Positions 1 through 5,752 of a DNA stretch of 5,752 nt are shown piece by piece (the first letter of the stretch is position 1; each line of letters opens with the position of its first letter). Origin of the DNA: Enteractinococcus sp. GTDB lineage: Bacteria > Actinomycetota > Actinomycetes > Actinomycetales > Micrococcaceae. The position numbers and the translations under genes were made by a program. A model generated the notes under the pieces. The model ran no database searches and was not told where the DNA came from. It saw only the letters and a list, made by a program, of their open reading frames with translations. The stretch spans positions 1 through 5,752 of the forward strand of contig JAJUIX010000091.1 of the NCBI GenBank assembly GCA_029267455.1. The letters run 5' to 3'.

Positions 1-18
1 GCCGCGGTAGGCTGGTGA
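1..18 (+). CDS. possible 3' end of an upstream gene (metK-like?)
   Basis: Reading from base 1, the codons give A-A-V-G-W and then TGA at 16-18, one base before the GTG of priA. Such tight spacing is usual for the end of an upstream gene in the same operon. In many actinobacteria the gene before priA is metK (S-adenosylmethionine synthetase), and this short tail would be compatible with one, but six codons cannot identify a protein. A TAG at 8-10 in another frame could equally be the upstream stop. This is inference from position only. Confidence 0.25.
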   Translation, partial: AAVGW

Positions 19-19
19 C

Positions 20-2104
20 GTGCCCCAGACAGATGCATTATTCGATCTTCCAGAATCACACGCGAGCCTACCTCCGGTAGCTGACGGGTGGCCGGAACAG
101 CCGGTCGCCAAGATTCTGCTGGAAGCACCAGTACTGCATCTCGACCGCCTCTTCGACTATCTCATTCCCAAAGAACTCGACGAGGCAGCTCAACCCGGGG
201 TACGGGTGAAAGTCCGGTTTGGCCACCAGGAACTCTTTGGCTGGCTCATTCGGCGCTCTGACACCATCGAAACCACTGCCCGGCTCAACACCATCCGAAA
301 AGTCGTTTCAGTCATGCCGGTACTAGAACCAAAAGTTCTGGAACTAGCAGAAGCGGTTGCGGATCGTTACGGGTCCATCACCGCCGATGTGCTGCGAGCC
401 GTCATCCCACGCCGCGTAGCAGGGGTCGAGCGGGAAATCGCCCAACAAGTTGATGACGACCGGATCCCGGCCCCCCAACCAATCCAGCCGCCGAATGAGG
501 TGGCTTCGGAAGACACCAGCGCGCTAACTTTTCGATGGGATCTACTTGAGGGCGCAGCACAACTGTTCACTGCTGGCCACGACGGGCATTACGCCCTGAC
601 GCTACCGTCCGCGCACGGTTCATGGGATGCCATGGGCATTCTGGCAGACGCAGCCCAACGCCTGGCCGCCACGGACCAGAACACCCTGATCGTTGTCCCG
701 GACCATAAGCATCTGGCTCGGTTACAACAACACATGGAAAACCATATTGGCAGCCGAAGCTTTGCCGTCCTGAGCGGGCAACAAGGCGATACGGCCCGCT
801 ATCGGAGGTTCTTACAGGTCCTGACGGGTCAACATCGCATTGTGATTGGCACTCGTTCAGCGATTTGGGCACCGCTACAACACATCGATGCGATCATTGT
901 CTGGGAACCCACCAGCGATCACCTGATCGAACCGCGCACCCCCTATTTTCATGTGCACACGGTCGCGCGGTTGCGTGCTGCCCAGCATGGAGCCCGACTG
1001 GTGCTGGCTTCAACCTCACGCGCCGTTGCAGTCCAACACCTGGTGGCGATCGGACAGCTAACACAGATTGGTGCCAGTCGCGATACGCGAAATGCCCTGG
1101 CTCCTCGCGTGGTGGCAACTTCAGACTCGTTCCATGCCGAACGGGACCCGCTGGCACAAATCGCGCGGATCCCGCACCTGGCATATCGCAGTGCTCGCGA
1201 AGCGCTCGACGGTAAACACGGGCCCCCAGGCCCTGTGCTCATCCAGGTCGCCAGAGCAGGTTTCATCCCAGGATTGTTCTGTGCCCAGTGTGGTGAATCA
1301 GCACGCTGTCGGCATTGCACCGGACCCCTTGGATACACCGACCGGCTAGCCGTTCAACGCCACGAAGCGACCTGCCGGTGGTGCGGCGTCAAGGAGCGTC
1401 ACTTCTCGTGCCCGCACTGCGGATCCCGACAACTACGCGCCGGCGCTCGAGGTGTCCATCGGACGGCAGAAGAACTTGGCAGGGCCTTTCCGATGACGCC
1501 GGTGTTGTCCTCCTCGGCCGATCACGTGCTCGTCACGGTGCCGGACCAGCCCGCAATAGTGATCGCTACCCCGGGCGCCGAGCCAGTAGCTCCGGGCGGT
1601 TACGCTGCAGCATTACTGCTGGATGGGGATTCCCAATTGCAACGTGAAGGGCTCAACGTCCCTGAACAGGTGCTGGGCCACTGGATGCGGGCGGCTACGC
1701 TGGTTCGACCCGCACGTGATGGGGGAGTGGTCGTGGTCACTGCTGACTATGACGATGCCGTGGCGGCGTTAGTTCAGATGAATCCGATCGCATGGGCGAC
1801 TCGGGAATTAGCCCAGCGTCAGCAACTGGGCTTGCCACCAGCCGTGCGGGTTGCAGAATTATTGGGCCCGCTTGACGAAATCCGGAAAACGATACGGCAC
1901 ACGATTTTGCCCTATCACGCCGAGCAATCGCCCTGGATTGGGCCGGTGCCCTACGATGAGCAGACACATCGGGCCCTGCTATTTTTCCCACATCGTGTGG
2001 CAGAGCAAGTGATCACAGCGTTGAAAACCACCCGGGCGCAACTTTCTGCTCGCGGTGAGTCCACCGCCGTGCGATTGCGCATCGACCCGACCGATGTGCT
2101 GTGA
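20..2104 (+). CDS. priA: primosomal protein N' PriA, helicase-inactive actinobacterial type
   Basis: PriA recognises stalled or collapsed replication forks and starts primosome assembly for replication restart in the cytoplasm. The 694-residue product begins with the 3'-DNA-end binding domain (about residues 29-130; PVAKILLEAP, LFDYLIP, GVRVKVRFG). A helicase-like core follows with VIGTRSAIWAPL (275-286) and E304-x-RTPYFH. The zinc module has all eight cysteines in four pairs (421/424, 430/433, 452/455, 464/467). The C-terminal lobe has IVIATPGAEPVAPGGYAAAL and later LGLPP. The Walker A GxGKT expected near residue 195-205 is absent (LPSAHGSWDAMG), and the DEEH box is replaced by VWEPTSD. Loss of ATPase motifs is known for actinobacterial PriA, so this is probably a structural restart factor rather than a helicase. 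GTG at 20 is the only sensible start: an in-frame TAG lies at 8-10, and GGTAGG (6-11) can serve as a ribosome binding site. The gene is intact and faces the convergent yhcG-like gene. Confidence 0.95.
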   Translation: MPQTDALFDLPESHASLPPVADGWPEQPVAKILLEAPVLHLDRLFDYLIPKELDEAAQPGVRVKVRFGHQELFGWLIRRSDTIETTARLNTIRKVVSVMPVLEPKVLELAEAVADRYGSITADVLRAVIPRRVAGVEREIAQQVDDDRIPAPQPIQPPNEVASEDTSALTFRWDLLEGAAQLFTAGHDGHYALTLPSAHGSWDAMGILADAAQRLAATDQNTLIVVPDHKHLARLQQHMENHIGSRSFAVLSGQQGDTARYRRFLQVLTGQHRIVIGTRSAIWAPLQHIDAIIVWEPTSDHLIEPRTPYFHVHTVARLRAAQHGARLVLASTSRAVAVQHLVAIGQLTQIGASRDTRNALAPRVVATSDSFHAERDPLAQIARIPHLAYRSAREALDGKHGPPGPVLIQVARAGFIPGLFCAQCGESARCRHCTGPLGYTDRLAVQRHEATCRWCGVKERHFSCPHCGSRQLRAGARGVHRTAEELGRAFPMTPVLSSSADHVLVTVPDQPAIVIATPGAEPVAPGGYAAALLLDGDSQLQREGLNVPEQVLGHWMRAATLVRPARDGGVVVVTADYDDAVAALVQMNPIAWATRELAQRQQLGLPPAVRVAELLGPLDEIRKTIRHTILPYHAEQSPWIGPVPYDEQTHRALLFFPHRVAEQVITALKTTRAQLSARGESTAVRLRIDPTDVL

Positions 2105-2169
2105 TCACGCTCCCGGTGCCCACACCCCGGCGTTGCCCAAGTCGTGAGCACACTGAAAACCGCCAGCGT

Positions 2170-2191
2170 GTCACTTGTCGTACGAAGTGAC
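2170..2191. terminator. dyad in the convergent priA/yhcG spacer, possible weak bidirectional terminator
   Basis: GTCACTT (2170-2176) and AAGTGAC (2185-2191) are perfect 7-bp inverted arms around an 8-base loop, 65 bases after the priA stop and 46 bases past the end of the minus-strand nuclease gene. A second, overlapping odd dyad, CGAAGT-G-ACTTCG, spans 2183-2195. The place between convergent genes suits a bidirectional terminator, but neither strand has a T run right after the stem. The six T's at 2234-2239 lie too far away and have no stable stem directly in front. It could instead be a protein-binding site. Confidence 0.3.
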
Positions 2192-2237
2192 TTCGCATCC
2201 CGGTAAGTGGCAGTCCAGACAGGTCAGGCTCGCTTTT

Positions 2238-3278
2238 TTAGGATTCGTCGCTGGTTTCGATCTGTTCGAAAGCTGCGGAGAGTTCATCCTCGGCGGGTAA
2301 AACCTTTTTCTCATCCGTCGGCAGGGAATCATATGTGTAGGTCGCCACGGCCATGGGCGAGTCCGACCGGCTTAGGGCGTAGCGGACGCTGTGATCGTTT
2401 TTGCTTCCGCAGATCAGGATCCCGACCGTCGGGCTATGTGCTTCGCGCTTCAGCTGGTCATCGACTACAGCCACATAAAAATTTAGCTTCCCAGCATATT
2501 CAGGCTGGAATTTGCCGGTCTTGAGTTCGATGACGAAATAGCGCAGCTGCTCGACGTGGAAAAACAACAGGTCAATGTAATAGTCGTCCCCGCCGACCTC
2601 GAAGTGAACTTGGCGGCCCACGAAGGCGAAACCTGGGCCTAGCTCGCGCAAGGTCTCCATGATCCGGTCAGTCAACGCTTGTTCAACGTCTCGCTCGGCG
2701 ACTTCTCCGGATAGTCCCAGAAATTCGAAAGTGTACGGGTCTTTGGCCACCTGCTGTGCTAGTTCCGAGTCTGGGGCGGGGAGACGCTGGGGGAAGTTCG
2801 ACGGTGCTGCCCCGGTGCGCTCAATCGTGTTGTTCTTGATCATGTTGAGCAACACACTGCGTGACCACCCGAATTCGACGGCTGCGGCGGCGTACCACTC
2901 CCGTGCTTGCTGACTCAGTGGCTTGTCGAGGAGCGTGCGGATATGGCCCCAAGGCAATTGCGCCACAGGTTGTGGCGCAATGTCATCTACGTTCCAGTGG
3001 CGGGCAAAAGTGGTCATGTATTGAAGGTTCCGAGGCGAGAAGCCGCGCATCTGAGGAAATTCGGCCCGCAAGTCTTCGGCAAGGCGTGCGATAATTTTGC
3101 TGCCCCAGCCTTGTTGTTTTTGTCGTGCGAGGATTTCATTGCCGATAGACCAATACAATTGGATCAGCTCGGTGTTGATGGTGCGCTGTGCCTGGACCTG
3201 GGCTTGGGCTACCTGGTGTTTAAGTTTTTCGAGCGTCTGTCGGTAATCCTCGGGAAGGGCAAGCTCTGCAGAAGACAT
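2238..3278 (-). CDS. YhcG/DUF1016-family PD-(D/E)XK nuclease-domain protein
   Basis: The 346-residue product matches the YhcG (DUF1016) family in both halves. The helical N-terminal DUF1016_N domain covers about residues 10-150 (TELIQLYWSIGNEI, GWGSKIIARLAEDL, FSPRNLQYM, VAQLPWGHI). The C-terminal nuclease-like domain covers about 175-325 (DPYTFEFLGL, FVGRQVHFEVGGDDYYIDLL, YFVIELKTGKFQPEYAGKLN, VGILICGSKND). A PD-(D/E)XK active site can be placed at D236 and E251-x-K253, with all key residues present, so catalysis is plausible. The length is near that of E. coli YhcG, so the gene appears complete. Family members are often found near restriction-modification or other defence genes, but their cellular role is not settled. 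Here it stands alone, convergent with priA and 164 bp downstream of a co-oriented hydrolase gene. ATG at 3276-3278 gives the family's usual N terminus, though only a weak GGA lies upstream as a ribosome binding site. Confidence 0.9.
   Translation of the reverse strand: MSSAELALPEDYRQTLEKLKHQVAQAQVQAQRTINTELIQLYWSIGNEILARQKQQGWGSKIIARLAEDLRAEFPQMRGFSPRNLQYMTTFARHWNVDDIAPQPVAQLPWGHIRTLLDKPLSQQAREWYAAAAVEFGWSRSVLLNMIKNNTIERTGAAPSNFPQRLPAPDSELAQQVAKDPYTFEFLGLSGEVAERDVEQALTDRIMETLRELGPGFAFVGRQVHFEVGGDDYYIDLLFFHVEQLRYFVIELKTGKFQPEYAGKLNFYVAVVDDQLKREAHSPTVGILICGSKNDHSVRYALSRSDSPMAVATYTYDSLPTDEKKVLPAEDELSAAFEQIETSDES
2957..2981. repeat. perfect 11-bp inverted repeat (stem-loop) inside the yhcG-like gene
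   Basis: ATTGCGCCACA (2957-2967) and TGTGGCGCAAT (2971-2981) are exact reverse complements separated by three bases. In the nuclease mRNA this would be a stable hairpin of 11 pairs with a 3-base loop. It encodes the stretch D-I-A-P-Q-P-V-A-Q-L-P just before the PWGH motif, so part of the symmetry may follow from conserved protein sequence. There is no T run next to it, so it does not look like an intrinsic terminator. Confidence 0.75.
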
Positions 3279-3442
3279 AATACTAATGGTCCAGCCTCAG
3301 GTTCTCTAATACGAATCTCTGCCATAGTACCGGTCTATCTGGTGAACTGCCGTACCTTGAACGAGAGGGCAAGGACAGTTTTGGACACACCGCAACGCTC
3401 TACAAGTCTGTCTGCCGCCACGAGCCGAACTGGCAGCCCCCG

Positions 3443-4444
3443 CTAGGCTGTATCAGCCAGGCGCGACATGAGCAGAACCGTCACGGCTCCCGGACGCTCA
3501 TAGTGCATCAAATGCCCAGTATTTGCCAGGATGTACGTTTCAATGTTCTCGCTAGAAAACGCAGCCTCGAGCTCTGCAACATCTTCGGGTGACGAAAGTT
3601 CATCTTGGGCCCCGCCCACCATGGTGACTGGCAGACACAGGCGTGGAGCATAATCAGCTACCGTGCTGGTTATGGAAGCCCGGTATGCCTCCACTAGCGT
3701 CAAGGGAGACTCGAAACCGGAGAAGTAAGCCTGGTGTTGATCGTGAGTGTAAGCCAGGACGCGAGGGTCATCGGTTTTGGTCATAAACGCACCTGTGGCC
3801 CACACGATGAGCTTATTGCTCAACAGCCGGCGTCCCAATGATGACGGCAGGGTAGCGCAGAAGCGATAAAACCCGTCGGTCACCAGCGTGGCGGCCCGAT
3901 CCACCACAGTGGCGGCCTCCAGTGCCGGTTTGGCAATCGGATTCAATAATACAAGATGAGGGTATTCCACCGTCGGCGCCGCAGCAGCGGCTGCAGCGAT
4001 CACCGACCCAAAAGAATGACCCATCAGGACGGGACGATGCATGTGTTCAGCGACCTGTTGAATGATGTTGGCATAATGCTCCACGCTGTGTTCAGCGTCT
4101 GGCATCGCACCAGAAGCGCCGAAACCCGGCAGATCCGGTACCCACACTTCATAAGACGCTAGTCCATCAACGATGAGCTCCAGGCCATGATGGTCACCTC
4201 GAAAACCATGGACTGCTAACAGCTGTGGTGCAGCGGGAGCGCCAGGATATCGAAAGACGGTGAGTTCAAAAGGCGCACCGCTGACCGGATCAGTAATCGC
4301 TAGTCCGAAACGTTGGGGCATCCGCTGGGCGTGTCCCGTCAGAACGGAGCGGTCACGCACCAGAAAACGTGGACGTAACCGTCCTAGGATCCCACAACTC
4401 ATAGGCGCTAGTCTATAAAATCTCACCGCTTCCGGGGCCAGCAA
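3443..4444 (-). CDS. alpha/beta-fold hydrolase (esterase/lipase-like)
   Basis: The product is a cytoplasmic-type serine hydrolase of up to 333 residues without a signal peptide or membrane segment. The oxyanion-hole HG motif is at VHGFRGDHHG (78-87), the strand-4 motif is VPDLPGFGASG (102-112), and the nucleophile elbow is MGHSFGS with Ser144. A cap region of about residues 170-255 follows. The acid is probably Asp281 in VGGAQDE and the catalytic His is His311 in NTGHLMHYERP. The triad is complete, so it should be active, probably on an ester or a related bond; the substrate cannot be read from the sequence. The start is uncertain. TTG at 4444 has AGG six bases upstream, while ATG at 4402 (codon 15) sits seven bases after TAGACT, as in a leaderless transcript. 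The first 60 residues lie before the recognisable core, so either is possible. The gene is divergent from glpK, 37 bp away, and 164 bp upstream of the co-oriented nuclease gene. Confidence 0.85.
   Translation of the reverse strand: MLAPEAVRFYRLAPMSCGILGRLRPRFLVRDRSVLTGHAQRMPQRFGLAITDPVSGAPFELTVFRYPGAPAAPQLLAVHGFRGDHHGLELIVDGLASYEVWVPDLPGFGASGAMPDAEHSVEHYANIIQQVAEHMHRPVLMGHSFGSVIAAAAAAAPTVEYPHLVLLNPIAKPALEAATVVDRAATLVTDGFYRFCATLPSSLGRRLLSNKLIVWATGAFMTKTDDPRVLAYTHDQHQAYFSGFESPLTLVEAYRASITSTVADYAPRLCLPVTMVGGAQDELSSPEDVAELEAAFSSENIETYILANTGHLMHYERPGAVTVLLMSRLADTA
4410..4417 (-). promoter_or_regulatory. possible -10 element for a leaderless hydrolase transcript
   Basis: On the minus strand, TATAGACT contains TAGACT (4415-4410), which fits the TAnnnT form of actinobacterial -10 boxes and ends seven bases before ATG at 4402. 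That spacing is what leaderless genes show. No recognisable -35 box lies 16-18 bases further upstream. If real, the hydrolase starts at codon 15 and the TTG at 4444 is not used. Confidence 0.3.
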
Positions 4445-4456
4445 GTGACCTATTTG

Positions 4457-4466
4457 ACACCGGTGT
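4457..4466. promoter_or_regulatory. perfect 10-bp palindrome in the divergent hydrolase/glpK region, possible operator
   Basis: ACACCGGTGT is fully self-complementary and lies near the middle of the 37-bp gap between the divergent hydrolase and glpK starts. It overlaps TTGACA at 4454-4459, a match to a -35 box on the plus strand, although no good -10 box follows at 16-18 bases. A dimeric regulator bound here could affect both genes. This is inference from symmetry and position, and a 10-bp palindrome can arise by chance. Confidence 0.3.
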
Positions 4467-4481
4467 GGTTAAGTAGCGCAT

Positions 4482-5752
4482 ATGGCAGCCACTTCCACAC
4501 CTCAGATCATGATGTCATTGGACTTAGGCACGACTTCAACTCGAGTCGCGCTGTATGACAGCGACGGGGAGACGATCACGATTGTCAGCCGCGAACACCA
4601 GCAATACTTTCCGCACCCCGGGTGGGTAGAACATGACGCCAGTGAAATTTGGGCAAATATCCGAGAATTAGCCGCTCTAGCCCTGGCTCGCGCGCAGATC
4701 ACGGCACATGATATTGCCGCCATCGGCATTACAAATCAGCGCGAAACCGTGGTGGCTTGGGATGCGACAACGTCCCAACCCGTACATCGGGCAATTGTCT
4801 GGCAGGACTCACGCACCGATGCGACCATAGACCATCTCATACAGGCCGGGCACAATCCTGCGGTGCAACAAACAACCGGCCTACATCTGTCTGCATACTT
4901 CTCTGCTTCCAAAATGGCGTGGATTCTGACAAATAATGCAGAGGCAACACGGCTGGCCGAGCAAGGTCACTTACGCTTCGGCACCATTGATTCGTGGATC
5001 ATCTGGAATCTGACGCGTGGCGAGGTCCATGCCACGGACATCACAAACGCCTCACGTACTGCGTTGATGGATATCCGAACGGGCCAATGGGATTTTGAAC
5101 TGGGCAGTGTTTTTGGAATGGAGCCGAAGATTCTGGAAACTGCGCTGCCTGATATCCATCCGTCGGTTTATGACTACGGCACTGTGGCCCCAGGTCTAGC
5201 GATCGCTGGCGTCCCCATCACCGGGGTCCTCGGTGATCAACAGGCCGCGAGCTTTGGGCAAACGATTTTCTCGGCGGGGGAGGCGAAAAATACGTATGGC
5301 ACCGGGTGTTTTCTATTGTATAACACCGGGTCTAAACCAGTCTTTTCCACCAGCGGGCTGCTCACAACCGTGGCTTATCAACTGCCCGATGCAGACCCGG
5401 TCTATGCCCTGGAAGGATCTATTGCCCAGGCCGGGTCGGTGGTCCAGTGGCTACGCGATCAACTGGGCATTATCCGCACCTCAGCCGAGATCGAGACGTT
5501 GGCCACTAGCGTCGCAGACCATGGTGGGGTCTATTTCGTACCAGCTTTTTCCGGCCTGTTTGCGCCCTGGTGGCGCGCCGATGCCTCCGGGACGATCATC
5601 GGGCTGACCAGCTACGCCACCGCCGGGCATATCGCCCGGGCCGCGCTGGATGCCACCGCTTACCAAACCCTTGATGTCATCACCGCTGTCGAAGCGGACA
5701 CCGGGCATAAACTCCAACGACTCAACGTTGATGGCGGTATGAGCGTCAATGA
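4482..5752 (+). CDS. glpK: glycerol kinase GlpK, 3' end cut by the window
   Basis: This is an FGGY-family kinase that phosphorylates glycerol to sn-glycerol 3-phosphate with ATP in the cytoplasm, the entry step of glycerol catabolism. The frame is open for 423 codons to the window edge, against a usual length near 500 residues, so roughly the last 80 are missing. Visible landmarks are DLGTTSTR (14-21), GWVEHD (47-52), ITNQRET with R87/E88, the FGGY signature YFSASKMAWILTN (139-151), TNASRT (188-193), LGDQQAA with D252/Q253, KNTYGTGCFLL (269-279), YALEGSIA (308-315), FVPAFSGLFAPWW (352-364) and VDGGMSVN (416-423). Glycerol-contacting R, E, Y and D/Q residues are retained. The Gln usual in DQGTTS is Leu15. 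The loop at 237-245 lacks the Arg that binds fructose 1,6-bisphosphate in the E. coli enzyme. ATG at 4482 gives a normal N terminus, but no clear ribosome binding site precedes it; ATGs at 4509 and 4512 are alternatives. Confidence 0.95.
   Translation, partial: MAATSTPQIMMSLDLGTTSTRVALYDSDGETITIVSREHQQYFPHPGWVEHDASEIWANIRELAALALARAQITAHDIAAIGITNQRETVVAWDATTSQPVHRAIVWQDSRTDATIDHLIQAGHNPAVQQTTGLHLSAYFSASKMAWILTNNAEATRLAEQGHLRFGTIDSWIIWNLTRGEVHATDITNASRTALMDIRTGQWDFELGSVFGMEPKILETALPDIHPSVYDYGTVAPGLAIAGVPITGVLGDQQAASFGQTIFSAGEAKNTYGTGCFLLYNTGSKPVFSTSGLLTTVAYQLPDADPVYALEGSIAQAGSVVQWLRDQLGIIRTSAEIETLATSVADHGGVYFVPAFSGLFAPWWRADASGTIIGLTSYATAGHIARAALDATAYQTLDVITAVEADTGHKLQRLNVDGGMSVN

Noticed and set aside
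865..1349. Overlapping open frames on both strands inside priA
   Set aside because: All lie within the conserved PriA coding region, and their translations resemble no family.
2225..2240. Rho-independent terminator for priA ending in the six T's at 2234-2239
   Set aside because: The sequence just upstream of the T run forms no stable stem, and the run overlaps the stop codon of the opposite gene.
3279..3442. Promoter or terminator between the hydrolase and nuclease genes
   Set aside because: On the minus strand TACTAT and TATTAG could be -10 boxes, but none has a -35 box at proper distance. The only stems (CCTTG/CAAGG at 3355-3374 and CTGCC/GGCAG at 3412-3436) are 5 bp with long loops and no T run.
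2907..3446. A 179-codon open frame on the plus strand opposite the YhcG-like gene
   Set aside because: It lies almost wholly antisense to a well-supported family protein, and its translation shows no recognisable domain. It is a reading-frame shadow.
4454..4484. A full sigma70-type promoter for glpK using TTGACA at 4454
   Set aside because: No -10 box is found 16-18 bases downstream. CATATG at 4479 is at 19 bases, matches poorly and overlaps the start codon.
5233..5717. Open frames on both strands near the right edge
   Set aside because: They are alternative frames of glpK, whose own frame is uninterrupted and matches the family throughout.

Overview
The window looks like chromosomal DNA from an actinobacterium of moderate GC content. 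The strongest clue is PriA, which has the degenerate ATPase core and the C-terminal block (TPGAEP...GGYAA...LLDG) typical of actinobacterial PriA. The partial glycerol kinase also reads most like actinobacterial GlpK (FVPAFSGLFAPWW, YALEGSIA). A Micrococcales-like host is my best guess, but genus cannot be assigned from this sequence.

Layout: (1) 1-18 is possibly the last codons of an upstream gene. (2) 20-2104 (+) is a full-length primosomal protein N' (PriA) with intact zinc ligands but no Walker A motif. (3) 2105-2237 is a convergent intergenic spacer with a dyad at 2170-2191. (4) 2238-3278 (-) is a complete YhcG/DUF1016-family protein with a PD-(D/E)XK nuclease core, and its coding region holds a perfect 11-bp stem-loop at 2957-2981. 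(5) 3279-3442 is a 164-bp spacer with no gene or convincing promoter. (6) 3443-4444 (-) is a complete alpha/beta-hydrolase. (7) 4445-4481 is a very short divergent intergenic region with a perfect 10-bp palindrome. (8) 4482-5752 (+) is glycerol kinase glpK, open to the window edge and so missing its 3' end.

Functionally this is a mixed neighbourhood: a replication-restart gene, an orphan nuclease that could be a defence or DNA-repair accessory gene, an esterase/lipase-like hydrolase, and glycerol catabolism. The hydrolase and glpK are divergently arranged, so a shared control point and a link between acylglycerol hydrolysis and glycerol use are possible but unproven. I see no RNA gene, insertion sequence, CRISPR array or toxin-antitoxin pair, and no clear multi-gene new system. 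The items most worth a second look are the orphan YhcG nuclease beside priA, the strong hairpin in its coding sequence, the palindrome in the divergent promoter region, and changes in GlpK at positions linked to substrate binding and allosteric control.
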